8,987 nt of DNA from JBGTKH01 sp041744735 (lineage in GTDB: Bacteria > Planctomycetota > Planctomycetia > Pirellulales > Pirellulaceae). The DNA lies in contig JBGTKH010000293.1 of NCBI GenBank assembly GCA_041744735.1, positions 1 through 8,987 on the forward strand, given 5' to 3'. How positions within the stretch are numbered: the first letter of the stretch is position 1; each line of letters starts with the position of its first letter. The translations under genes were made by a program, and so were the position numbers. Shown in pieces: positions 1-7,171 of this stretch. The notes beneath the pieces were generated by a model. That model was given only the letters and a program-made list of their open reading frames with translations. It did no database searches and was not told the DNA's origin.

Positions 1-3000
1 CAATGTCCGCGCCGCCCGAGTTACCGGCATCTGCGATGCCTCCACCCGGCGTGATCGCCCTCACGATTCCCGCGGTCACCAGCCGGCTGATCTGAATGCC
101 CCATTGCGCCTGCAACGTGATGTCTCCGCCCACCGCATCGACCGACGAACCGTCGAACATGGAAATGGCCAAGCCCGCATTGAGCGACACGGGGGCCATG
201 CCGCTTTGCACGTTGATCCGTCCCGCCGCATCGAACGAGACTTGCCGCCCGGCTTCGACGACAATCGCCCCCCGGCCACTCATCACATTGCCACGGATAC
301 TCACATCGTCGCCCGCATCCAGCCGCACATTGCCGCCGATCGTTTGGACCGTGACTCCAACGTTCACGATTAAGTCGTCCCCAGCGCCAGGCGTGCCGCC
401 AGCGGTCAGGGTCAAGTTACCGCTACTGCTCACGTCGTTGGCCACGGTCAGTGGACTGAGGTTGGTAATCATCACATCACCAGAACCGCTAACTCCCACC
501 AAGCCGCAGACAGTCCCGATCGTCAGCAAGCCACCAACATTGTTGTTAATCTCAATGTTGCCCGACAGCGAGTTGCGGGCCGCCACCATGCTGACCTGGG
601 TTTCCAGCGGGTCGCCACTGCCGATGCCACCCGTCGCCGTCAGCGCCAGGCTTGTGGCGACAATGTTATTGGACGCTGCATTGTTATCGCTGAATGTGCC
701 GGCCGAGGTCAAACAAACGGTTGTTCCGGTCAGCACGTTAATCGCCGTTGCTGAGTCTTCCATAATCGTTACCGACCCAGTGGACGTGACAGTTAGCAAG
801 CCAAAGTTCATCAAGTCGCCCGCCTGATCGCCCAGCGTGATCGACGTGCCGTTGAAGCTGGCGTTGCCCGTTACGCCCACGTTGGCCGCGGCGTCGTTGG
901 TGATTGCGCCGGTCGATGAGAGCGCCAAACTGTTGGCCGTGCTAGAGCCTACCAGCAGCGTGCTGGAATTTTCGGCGATCATCACCGCGCCGCCCGAGTT
1001 GAACGTCAGTGACCCGAAGTTCAGCATGTCCCCCGCCGCGTTGTTCAACGTGATCGACGTGCCGTTGAAGTCGGCCAGATTCGTGACCATGATCGTCGCG
1101 CCCGCCGCGTCCGTGATCGCCCCCAAGGATCCCAGCACTAGGCTGCTGCCCATGTTGACGCCGTTAAGCTGCGTGCCGTCGTCCTCGGCGATACTGACCA
1201 CGTCGGCCGCACTGAACGTCAGCGAGCCGAACAGCATCGAGTCGTTCATCTGGTTGCCTAGCGTGATCGATGTGCCGCTGAAGTTGGCGTTGGCGCTGAC
1301 ACTCATGGCAGCGCCGGCGCTATTGGTCAGTGCACCGCCCGCAGCGATCGTCGTGTTACCGTTGGCTACGGACAGCCCCAAGAAGTTTAGACCGTCCGTC
1401 TCGTCAATCTGCACGTCGCCGGCGCCGCTGTTGCCGAGCGTGGCGTTGACCACCATTGTGTCCAGATTGATGCCGGCCGTAGCCAAGGCATTCAACGTAC
1501 CGGCCACTACGTCGACGGCTTCAGAGGAATTCGTGATCGCGCCTGAACCGGCGTTCAAAGTCACCGTGTTGGCCGCGCCTGCCGTCAGCGTGCCGTCGTT
1601 CAGATTAATCGCCTGGCTGGAAACGTTGATGTTGCCCGCGACGATTAAGTTGCCAGTGACGTTCACCACGTCGCTGTCATTGCCGGTGGCCACCGCGACG
1701 TTGGCGTTGCCGTGAGGCATGTTGCCGCCGCTGATCGTAACCATGTCGTTGCCGTCGCTGCCGCCGGTCACCGTGTCGATGTTTACGTTGGTGTTGTTGC
1801 GCAGATGCACGGACTCAAACGCCACGCCGCCGCTGGTGCCGGACACGACCAGCGAGGGCTGCATGCCGGTGGCACCGTCCAAACCGTTGGCGATCATGAC
1901 CATGTCGTCGGCATTGGGGAAATTCACGTTGACCGTCTCCATGCCGATGATGTCCACCGGCTCCAGACCAGCGAACTCGATGGCCCCTGGCCCGCCCACG
2001 ATCACCATTCCAGCGCCGGGCCTCGCGGGCGAAGGCAGATAGGTTGCGGTCTGCATAGGAGCGATCGCGGCGACTTGCAGCACATCGCCGTGGTTAGGAT
2101 TAGCGCCGGCGGTAAGAGGTAAATCCTGCCCCTGCCCGTCGTAATACACGCCGCCCGATGGCAGCGGATTGCCGTTGACTTGGACGATCATCAAATCATC
2201 GCCGTCGCCGCCGAGGAAGATCAGGTTGAAAATGTCCATGGCCACGAACGCCGGCATACTGTTTAACTGCAACTGGACGTCGCCGCCGCCAATCGGAGTT
2301 ATGATCAGCGTGTCCGGCCCGTTGGTGCCATTGATGACGAGGCTATCCGCTCGCGATTGGCTGTTCAGCACCACATCGTTCCCCACTCCGCCCATGCTGT
2401 TGCCGGCATAAGTGATGAACAGCGTGGCCCCGTCAACGTTTATCGGCGCGCCCTCAGGTAACCCGTTGAACGTGCCCATGACCGGATCCATGCCGTCGTT
2501 GTCGATAATGACGAAACTCTGTTGCGCACCGCCGCTGGGCGTGAACGCGCCGAGCAGACTCGCGTTGAGCATCGCGTCGTTGATGCTGACGTTGTCATTG
2601 ACCCTCAACTGATCGTGGAAGCCCATGCCATTGCCCGGCGTCGGGCCGCCGATTTCGACAGCGAACTGCGAGCCGTTTTGGAGCAGGATGCTGCCTGTGC
2701 CTAGAACGCCCGGGCCAGCGACGCCGGGTGCCACCGTGCCGCCGTCCATCGCGTTCACAGTGCCGCCCACCGTGCCCGTGCCGCCCAACGTGGCGTTGAC
2801 GTCGACTGTCACCGCACTGACCGCTGCCGTCGAACCGTTTACTAGCAACGTGCCGAGCATGACGGACGTGTTGCCTGTGTAAGAATTCGCGTCAGCCAGG
2901 ACAAGCGTGCCGTCGTTTCCCTTCATAACGGAACCGGGGCCGTCAAGCGGGGTGGCGATGGTGTTGTTGCCGCCACCGATCTGGCTTAGTGTACCGCCAC

Positions 3001-3358
3001 TCATGCCATCGTCGAGCGTGATCGAGGCTCCGCTGCCCACAGCATTCAGAAAGTAGCTGCCGGCGGCGTTGTTCAGCGACAACATGCCAACGGTAAAATT
3101 GCCGTTCACATTCACATTCCCCACGGCCGCGTCTGCGAAGATCGCGGCATCAGCCGGGGAATTTGGAATGCCCATGTTCAAATCCCAGTTGACCGGGTTA
3201 TTCCAATTCCCATCGCCGGAGTCGTTGTCCCACGTGAAGTTGGTCAGCAGGTTGCGCGCTTCGAGCTGTTCAAAACGGAGTACAGCATGGCGTCGCCGGT
3301 GCGCCGTGCGCCGTTTGTGTACACATCGCCCGAATAGATTCCACAGCTTGTCGGACAT
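1..3358 (-). CDS. Giant repeat-rich extracellular protein, LEPR-XLL type (N-terminal 1119 residues; 3' end outside window)
   Basis: One minus-strand frame stays open from the stop at 3470-3472 to the left edge; I translated it throughout and found no stop. The first ATG is at 3358. No strong ribosome site precedes it, and a GTG at 3430 is a weaker alternative. Residues 1-39 are very basic and contain LEARNLL (32-38), a variant of the planctomycete LEPR-XLL motif; no ordinary hydrophobic signal peptide is visible. Residues 41-59 (FTWDND...WNNPVNWD) and about 145-215 (SYTGNTSVMLGTLLVNGS) match autotransporter-associated PATR repeats. About 208-338 ends in GVGNDVVL, like an RTX/autotransporter module. 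The rest is short Gly/Asn/Thr-rich beta strands, including three 71-residue repeats. The expected structure is a secreted beta-helix or stalk for adhesion or surface structure; that role is inferred from the fold. The C-terminal anchor is not visible. Confidence 0.88.
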   Translation of the reverse strand, partial: MSDKLWNLFGRCVHKRRTAHRRRHAVLRFEQLEARNLLTNFTWDNDSGDGNWNNPVNWDLNMGIPNSPADAAIFADAAVGNVNVNGNFTVGMLSLNNAAGSYFLNAVGSGASITLDDGMSGGTLSQIGGGNNTIATPLDGPGSVMKGNDGTLVLADANSYTGNTSVMLGTLLVNGSTAAVSAVTVDVNATLGGTGTVGGTVNAMDGGTVAPGVAGPGVLGTGSILLQNGSQFAVEIGGPTPGNGMGFHDQLRVNDNVSINDAMLNASLLGAFTPSGGAQQSFVIIDNDGMDPVMGTFNGLPEGAPINVDGATLFITYAGNSMGGVGNDVVLNSQSRADSLVINGTNGPDTLIITPIGGGDVQLQLNSMPAFVAMDIFNLIFLGGDGDDLMIVQVNGNPLPSGGVYYDGQGQDLPLTAGANPNHGDVLQVAAIAPMQTATYLPSPARPGAGMVIVGGPGAIEFAGLEPVDIIGMETVNVNFPNADDMVMIANGLDGATGMQPSLVVSGTSGGVAFESVHLRNNTNVNIDTVTGGSDGNDMVTISGGNMPHGNANVAVATGNDSDVVNVTGNLIVAGNINVSSQAINLNDGTLTAGAANTVTLNAGSGAITNSSEAVDVVAGTLNALATAGINLDTMVVNATLGNSGAGDVQIDETDGLNFLGLSVANGNTTIAAGGALTNSAGAAMSVSANANFSGTSITLGNQMNDSMLFGSLTFSAADVVSIAEDDGTQLNGVNMGSSLVLGSLGAITDAAGATIMVTNLADFNGTSITLNNAAGDMLNFGSLTFNSGGAVMIAENSSTLLVGSSTANSLALSSTGAITNDAAANVGVTGNASFNGTSITLGDQAGDLMNFGLLTVTSTGSVTIMEDSATAINVLTGTTVCLTSAGTFSDNNAASNNIVATSLALTATGGIGSGDPLETQVSMVAARNSLSGNIEINNNVGGLLTIGTVCGLVGVSGSGDVMITNLSPLTVANDVSSSGNLTLTAGGTPGAGDDLIVNVGVTVQTIGGNVRLDAGDDVSIRGNVMSGRGAIVVEAGRQVSFDAAGRINVQSGMAPVSLNAGLAISMFDGSSVDAVGGDITLQAQWGIQISRLVTAGIVRAITPGGGIADAGNSGGADI
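644..1282 (-). repeat. Three tandem 71-residue (213-bp) beta-strand repeats within the giant surface protein
   Basis: The marker FxGTSITL recurs at residues 693, 764 and 835. The matching DNA (cgtgatcga on the plus strand) lies at 1262, 1049 and 836, so the spacing is exactly 213 bp twice. Within each unit the order is FxGTSITL, then a polar turn ending D(S/M/L)M or DML, then a FGSLTF-like strand, then I(A/M)E(D/N), and then a GAIT(D/N)-like strand followed by a V(S/T)xxA(N/D/S) end. Units one and two agree best; unit three degrades in its second half, where GAIT becomes GTFS. Looser relatives (GALTNSAG, GAITNSSE) occur just upstream at roughly residues 610-690. The units probably each add the same number of coils to a beta-solenoid. 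Confidence 0.85.
2345..2925 (-). other. PATR-like strand and autotransporter/RTX-like module inside the giant surface protein
   Basis: On the minus strand this encodes roughly residues 145-338. The order is GTLVLADANSYTGNTSVMLG, TLGGTGTVGG, GGTVAPGVAGPGVL, GSILLQNGSQFAVEIGG, DQLRVND, SFVIIDNDG, GTFNGLPEGA and GVGNDVVL. This order is the one I know from autotransporter-associated beta-strand repeat (PATR) proteins: a strand repeat, then 'PG-x-PGxL', 'F-x-I-I-D-N-D' and a closing GxGNDV. It marks the N-terminal folded module that precedes the long repeat stalk. The assignment is by motif recall rather than by a profile search. Confidence 0.7.
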
Positions 3359-3691
3359 GAGACGCGACGCTCTATGGACAAGAAATGTGTTTGGACATGT
3401 GAAGCAAGTTCGCAGCGGGCTTGCGCCCACAATCCCCAGCTTAATTCGCGCCGGAAAACTCAACTTAGATTAACACTCGGCCCACGTGAATACAAACAGA
3501 AATCCCGCCAAGAATCCGTTGGTCCTCGCAGGCGGTGCCCAAAATACCAGCCGGCTAATTGTACTTTCCCAATATTCCGATTTCACTGATCTTGCCGAAT
3601 ATTTCGTGCCGATTAAATCGAATGTGCCGAAATTACCGCGCCCGCGCGTGGACGGCGCTTGATCCGGGGGCCTCAAGTTGTGAGTGGACCA
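3359..3691. promoter_or_regulatory. Divergent intergenic region between the two envelope-protein genes
   Basis: This 333-nt spacer separates two divergent start codons (3358 minus, 3692 plus) and must hold both promoters. The stretch 3540-3640 is visibly richer in A/T than the flanking genes. It holds an 11-nt palindrome CGATTAAATCG (3610-3620, 5-1-5) and a 7-bp inverted pair AATATTC/GAATATT (3571-3577 and 3597-3603). A poor sigma70-like pair TTGCCG (3592-3597) and TTAAAT (3613-3618) has only a 15-nt gap, so I do not claim it as a promoter. I see no real gene here; short open frames lack coding character and ribosome sites. Confidence 0.45.
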
Positions 3692-5302
3692 ATGTTTAAT
3701 CACGTGTCTAAAACTGTCGCGGGAATCGTGTTATTGGTTGCGATGGTGATCGTTAGTGTCAAATCTGCGGCCGGCCAAGAGGGCGACGAGTCGGATCTTG
3801 TCGTGCCCGCGCCGGTGTTCGATGTTGAGTTCACCGACTATGTGGACCTGGACGTGCTCATGGCTCAAGCACAGCCGCGGCCGCCCGGAGGTCAACCGCC
3901 GGCGGAATTGTCGGCGCGGCAACCAACGCCGACGCCTCGGCCGTCAACGTCGAGGCTGTCCAGCGTGCCGAACATGTTCGGCGACTTTTTCGGTGGCGGC
4001 GCTTCACAGGCGTTTTTCGCGCCGCCGCCGATTGTCTTTCGGCAGGTGGTCTCGGACGGGCCGTTTGATTTGTTTGTCACGAATCCCATTACGGGACCCG
4101 GTGCCTTTCTAAACCCGGCCGTGCCGATTTTTGTGAACAACGGACCGATGGGCGCGCGTGTGACGCAGAGCAATGGTGTCGGCGCCGACGTGAGCGGCGA
4201 TGGTCAGCCGGATGTGTATCCGATCAGCGAACCGATCATCCCCGGCATCTCGCCACCGCAAATGCCGGGGCCAGGCGTGTTGGTGTACGACGGCGGCACG
4301 GCGGTGTTTGTCAACCAACAGGGACCGAACACGCAAGAAACGCCGGCCGACGGCGGCTTGAATCAAGGCGATGGCTGGAATCTGATCTTCCAACACACAT
4401 TCTTTGGAGCCCCGCTGGTCGTGAACATTCCGCCGGGCGGTGGGGCGGCGATCCGCCGGATTAAGATCGCCGAGAACACCAGCCCGCAGCCGCGCTGCCG
4501 AGTGTTCTTCAACTACAACTTTTTCAACGACGTGATCGCCGGCATCGGCGACGTCAATCGTTACACGTTTGGCATCGAACATTGCATGGCGTGCCAAACA
4601 CGTTCCATCGAGCTGCGCGTGCCGTTCGCCGCGACGCTGGCCGCCGATCAAACGTTGGGCGTGCAGTCGAAGGACACGGAATTTGGCAACATGACGATCG
4701 TCGGCAAGCAAGTGCTGTTGCAGAACGACCAATCGTTGCTCTCCGCGGGATTAGGCGTGGCGATGCCGACGGGCAGCGACTCGCGCCTGTTCCTGCCCAA
4801 CGGCCAACAAGTGCTGCACATCGATAACGAGTCCGTTCATCTCTTGCCGTTTGTGGCAGCCCTATCAAGCCCGAACGATCGCTGGTTCTGGCAAAGTTTT
4901 CTGCAGTTCGACGTGGATACCAACGGCAACCCGATTCGCGGCGACTTGTCGGGACGGAACTTGAGCCAGTTTGGCATCTTGCAGGACACGACGTTGATGT
5001 TCGTTGACTTCGGCGTCGGCTATCAGCTCTATCAAAATCCTTGTGGCAATATCTCTGGAATCGCGTCGGTTGCCGAGTTGCACTACGCGACAACGCTGCA
5101 AGATGCGGACTTCGCTAACGGCAATGGTTTTATGATCCGCGATTTCAGCAACCGCTTCGACGTGGTGAACCTGACGCTCGGCCTGAACATCTTCGGCCGC
5201 AACGGAGGCTCGATCCGCCCCGCCGTTGTCATCCCGCTGCGCACGGGCGACGACAAACAGTTTGATTATGAAGCCCAGTTGCAGGCCAACTTAGCGTATT
5301 AA
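3692..5302 (+). CDS. Secreted protein with predicted C-terminal outer-membrane beta-barrel, uncharacterised (planctomycete type)
   Basis: The frame is open from a TTG at 3659, but ATG 3692 is preferred because it starts a clean signal peptide: MFNHVSK, a hydrophobic core (residues 8-23), then KSAAG before Q29, a plausible signal peptidase I site. That gives 536 residues. Residues about 57-93 form a Pro/Thr/Ser-rich linker, followed by a Gly/Phe stretch (FGDFFGGG, about 95-102). The middle contains DVSGDGQPD, resembling a calcium-binding loop, and the block RCRVFFNYNFFNDV, which I recall from conserved planctomycete secreted proteins. The C-terminal half has alternating polar/hydrophobic strands and ends YEAQLQANLAY with a terminal aromatic residue, as outer-membrane barrels do for BAM recognition. 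Two cysteines flank MA in HCMACQ. The gene is divergent from the giant surface gene. Barrel fold and location are inferred; the substrate or role is unknown. Confidence 0.8.
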   Translation: MFNHVSKTVAGIVLLVAMVIVSVKSAAGQEGDESDLVVPAPVFDVEFTDYVDLDVLMAQAQPRPPGGQPPAELSARQPTPTPRPSTSRLSSVPNMFGDFFGGGASQAFFAPPPIVFRQVVSDGPFDLFVTNPITGPGAFLNPAVPIFVNNGPMGARVTQSNGVGADVSGDGQPDVYPISEPIIPGISPPQMPGPGVLVYDGGTAVFVNQQGPNTQETPADGGLNQGDGWNLIFQHTFFGAPLVVNIPPGGGAAIRRIKIAENTSPQPRCRVFFNYNFFNDVIAGIGDVNRYTFGIEHCMACQTRSIELRVPFAATLAADQTLGVQSKDTEFGNMTIVGKQVLLQNDQSLLSAGLGVAMPTGSDSRLFLPNGQQVLHIDNESVHLLPFVAALSSPNDRWFWQSFLQFDVDTNGNPIRGDLSGRNLSQFGILQDTTLMFVDFGVGYQLYQNPCGNISGIASVAELHYATTLQDADFANGNGFMIRDFSNRFDVVNLTLGLNIFGRNGGSIRPAVVIPLRTGDDKQFDYEAQLQANLAY

Positions 5303-5304
5303 TT

Positions 5305-5459
5305 TGGAGTGCGGCGACTTGTCGCCGCTTTAGGATTTTTGGGAGTTTCTGAGGCGAAACGACCAATCGCGACGTCGTCATCCATCTACTCATCAAGCGA
5401 TTACGCCTCGTCGAGCGAAATCTCAAATTCCAAAAGCGGTGACGAGTCACCGCACTCCA
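5305..5459. repeat. Inverted-repeat element with a hairpin in each arm; possible bidirectional terminator
   Basis: The outer arms 5305-5331 and 5433-5459 are inverted copies with 24 of 27 positions matching, separated by about 100 nt; weaker matching continues inward. Each arm has its own perfect 8-2-8 palindrome: GCGGCGACTTGTCGCCGC (5311-5328) and GCGGTGACGAGTCACCGC (5436-5453). Two of the three arm differences form a compensating C:G to T:A change that keeps both hairpins paired. The element fills most of the gap between two convergent genes (stops at 5302 and 5517), where a two-way terminator would be expected. I recall very similar sequences scattered through planctomycete genomes, so a dispersed MITE- or REP-like family is likely; no transposase is present. 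Confidence 0.75.
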
Positions 5460-5516
5460 CGGTTCACTCGTCCGCGATCTCTTCGGGGAGGCATCGCGTC
5501 GTCCCTTGCTGCCGCA

Positions 5517-6248
5517 TCAGCCGCGGCCGACGTACAGTTGCTCGTGCGGCAACACGATGGCTTCGAGCATCTCGACGTGCGGTGGCAGCGTAGCCATCAG
5601 CAGCGCGACCTCGGCGATCTCGTCGACGCTCATCATCGGCTCTTCGTCTTCGAGCTTGTCGCTCTCCACGCGGCGCTCGACGCGGATGTTGCCCGGATGC
5701 AGGCAGCAGCAAGTGATCCCGTGCTCGCGGCCTTCCATAGCCGTGACCTGCGTCAGTCCCCACAAGCCGTGCTTCGACGCGGAATATGGCGCGGAGCCGA
5801 ACCGCACGCGCTGGGCGGAGATCGAGCCGACGTTTATGATCCGCCCGACACCTTGTCGCTTCATGATCTGCATCGCCAGTCGCGTGCACAGAAACGGCCC
5901 ACGCAAGTTTGTGTTAATGACGCGGTCCCAAGCCTCGATGGAAATCTCGTCCAGCGGCCCGCCGTCGAACGCGCCGGCGTTGTTGACCAGAATGTCGAGC
6001 CGCCCGAATTCGTCGAGCACCCGTTGGAACACAATGTCGACTTGCGCGGCGTCGGCCACGTCCGTAGCGTGAGCGATCGCTTGGACGCCGCGGCCGGTCA
6101 CTTCTGCGACCGCTTCATCCAGCGCCGCTTGGCTGCGGGCCGTCAACACCAACGCACATCGCTCGCCCGCCAAGGCCCGCGCGATTCCGCGGCCAATCCC
6201 TTTGCTGGCCCCGGTGACGAGAGCAACTTTTCCATCCAACTTTCCCAT
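5517..6248 (-). CDS. Short-chain dehydrogenase/reductase (SDR family NAD(P)-dependent oxidoreductase)
   Basis: This is a 243-residue classical SDR, the usual length for the family. ATG 6248 was chosen because AGGGG lies about 8 nt upstream and the protein then begins MGKLDGKVALVTG; an extension to 6281 adds 11 residues with no family match. The Rossmann cofactor motif TGASKGIG spans residues 12-19, D63 follows the third strand, and NNAG is at 89-92. The catalytic residues are all present: N114, S142 in NVGSIS, and Y155/K159 in YSASK. Arg38 after the second strand (TAR) hints at NADP(H) preference, but weakly. The enzyme should reduce or oxidise a carbonyl/hydroxyl substrate in the cytoplasm; FabG-like ketoacyl reductases look similar, but no fatty-acid genes are nearby, so the substrate is unknown. 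It stands alone, convergent with the barrel gene and divergent from the SRPBCC gene. Confidence 0.92.
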   Translation of the reverse strand: MGKLDGKVALVTGASKGIGRGIARALAGERCALVLTARSQAALDEAVAEVTGRGVQAIAHATDVADAAQVDIVFQRVLDEFGRLDILVNNAGAFDGGPLDEISIEAWDRVINTNLRGPFLCTRLAMQIMKRQGVGRIINVGSISAQRVRFGSAPYSASKHGLWGLTQVTAMEGREHGITCCCLHPGNIRVERRVESDKLEDEEPMMSVDEIAEVALLMATLPPHVEMLEAIVLPHEQLYVGRG

Positions 6249-6347
6249 GATCGGTTCCCCTGACGACTTGGCGGATTGCATCTCTTGCAGCCATTGGCCA
6301 CGTTATGTTAAAGGTGATGCTCGCCCAGGAAAAGCTGGGGAGCGTAG

Positions 6348-6366
6348 GCCGGATTTGCAATCCGGC
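6348..6366. repeat. Short perfect palindrome, probable dispersed repeat
   Basis: GCCGGATTTGCAATCCGGC is a perfect 8-3-8 hairpin in the spacer between the divergent SDR and SRPBCC genes. It has no T-tract after it, so a simple intrinsic terminator is unlikely, and neither flanking gene ends here. The sequence resembles a short repeat I have seen in planctomycete spacers; an operator for either divergent gene is an alternative. Confidence 0.5.
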
Positions 6367-6384
6367 TTGAGAGGAGTTTGCTAT

Positions 6385-6446
6385 CGAAACCCGACGCGTA
6401 AGCGAGGCGTTTTCGCGGTGTTTCCTCGCTAACGCTTCGGGTTACG
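6385..6446. repeat. Inverted repeat of the 'NPTRKRG' dispersed type
   Basis: Arms 6385-6407 and 6424-6446 are inverted copies matching at 20 of 23 positions around a 16-nt centre. Read forward, the left arm encodes NPTRKRG, a peptide I recall recurring in spurious small ORFs of planctomycete genomes, which suggests a widely copied intergenic element. It lies 53 nt before the SRPBCC start, so it could sit in that gene's leader, but nothing shows a regulatory role. Confidence 0.6.
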
Positions 6447-6499
6447 ATGTGCCAAAGTGAATTGCCCTGTACCTCACCCGAACCTGGAGACCAGTCCCG

Positions 6500-7063
6500 A
6501 TGCGCAAAAAGATCCTCATCGCCCTTGCAGTGCTTTTAGCTATCGTGGCCGTGTTTGCCGGCGTCGTTGCCATGCAGCCCTCCGAGTACCACATCGTGAG
6601 GTCAGCCACGATTTCCGCGCCGGCGTCCGATGTCTTTGCGCAGGTGAACGATTTCCATCATTGGGAGGCCTGGTCCCCCTGGGCGAAACTCGATCCGGCG
6701 GCCAAGAATACCTTCGAGGGTCCGTCGGCGGGACCCGGCGCCATCTTCAAATGGTCCGGTAACGACGAGGTCGGCGAAGGGATGATGACGCTGTTGGACA
6801 GCAAGCCGGACGAACTGATCCGCATCAAACTCGATTTCGTGCGGCCCTTCGAGGATACCTGCACGGTGGAATTCACCTTCCAGCCTCAGACAGACAAGAC
6901 GCTGGTCACCTGGAGCATGTCCGGCCGAAACAATTTCATCGGCAAGTTTTTCTGTCTGTTCATGGACATGGACAAAATGGTCGGGGGCGATTTCGAAAAG
7001 GGCCTGGCGAGTATGAAGTCGGTGGCGGAAGCGAAACAGGACCCGGTCGATGACGAATCATAG
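6500..7063 (+). CDS. Membrane-anchored SRPBCC family protein (START/polyketide-cyclase-like fold)
   Basis: This is a 187-residue protein. The ATG at 6500 follows GGAGA (6486-6490) at a spacing of 9 nt. Residues 1-4 are positive (MRKK) and 5-25 form one hydrophobic helix, so it is either an N-terminal anchor or an uncleaved signal; no good cleavage site follows. From residue 30 the sequence has the SRPBCC pattern: VRSATISAPASDVFAQVNDF, then HHWEAWSPWAKLDP, GPGAIFKWSGN, a central strand pair, VEFTFQPQ, TLVTWSMSG, and a closing amphipathic helix (GGDFEKGLASMKSVAE). The tail is acidic (DPVDDES). Such proteins have a deep hydrophobic cavity for lipids or other small apolar ligands; the ligand here cannot be read. 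It appears to be a single gene. A link to the genes from 7172 is unlikely but not excluded, as the 108-nt gap has no clear terminator. Confidence 0.87.
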   Translation: MRKKILIALAVLLAIVAVFAGVVAMQPSEYHIVRSATISAPASDVFAQVNDFHHWEAWSPWAKLDPAAKNTFEGPSAGPGAIFKWSGNDEVGEGMMTLLDSKPDELIRIKLDFVRPFEDTCTVEFTFQPQTDKTLVTWSMSGRNNFIGKFFCLFMDMDKMVGGDFEKGLASMKSVAEAKQDPVDDES

Positions 7064-7171
7064 TAGAGCCGCCCCAGCTTTGACGTTGCGGCAAAAATTG
7101 CATGCGACGAACCTGGCGGCTAGGATCAACAAATGTACCGGATGAGCCCTCTCGTCAGATGAGGAACATCG

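Larger units (their letters stand above)
6249..6499. other. Divergent spacer between SDR and SRPBCC genes
   Basis: It holds the ribosome site of the SDR gene (minus strand, next to 6248), a weak 5-bp stem CCCAG/CTGGG (6324-6339), the 8-3-8 palindrome at 6348-6366, the inverted repeat at 6385-6446, and the ribosome site of the plus-strand gene at 6486-6490. The short open frames across it come from the repeats and are not genes. I could not pick out a convincing promoter for either side. Confidence 0.6.

Noticed and set aside
96..1715. Two long plus-strand open frames (243 and 292 residues) plus smaller ones to 2882
   Set aside because: They lie antisense to the giant surface gene. Their Pro/Ser/Thr/Val/Leu-rich low-complexity proteins are what GGC/ACC/AAC-rich repeat DNA gives on the opposite strand, and the minus frame shows family motifs.
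3659..3691. TTG 3659 as the start of the barrel-type gene
   Set aside because: It would add 11 residues before a well-formed signal peptide that begins naturally at ATG 3692.
4109..5093. Minus-strand open frames of 207 and 179 residues
   Set aside because: They are antisense to the secreted barrel-type protein, and their Arg/His-rich composition is typical of shadow frames in GC-rich genes.
5309..5593. Plus-strand 94-residue frame
   Set aside because: It is translated from the inverted-repeat element and the antisense of the SDR gene; peptides such as SGDESPHST come from the repeat arm.
5439..6263. Plus-strand 274-residue frame
   Set aside because: It is antisense to the SDR gene, which has all cofactor and catalytic motifs, and the plus frame shows no family features.
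7064..7171. Terminator after the SRPBCC gene (GCCGC...GCGGC followed by AAAAATT)
   Set aside because: The stem is only 5 bp with a long loop and an A-run in place of a T-run, so it is too weak to claim.
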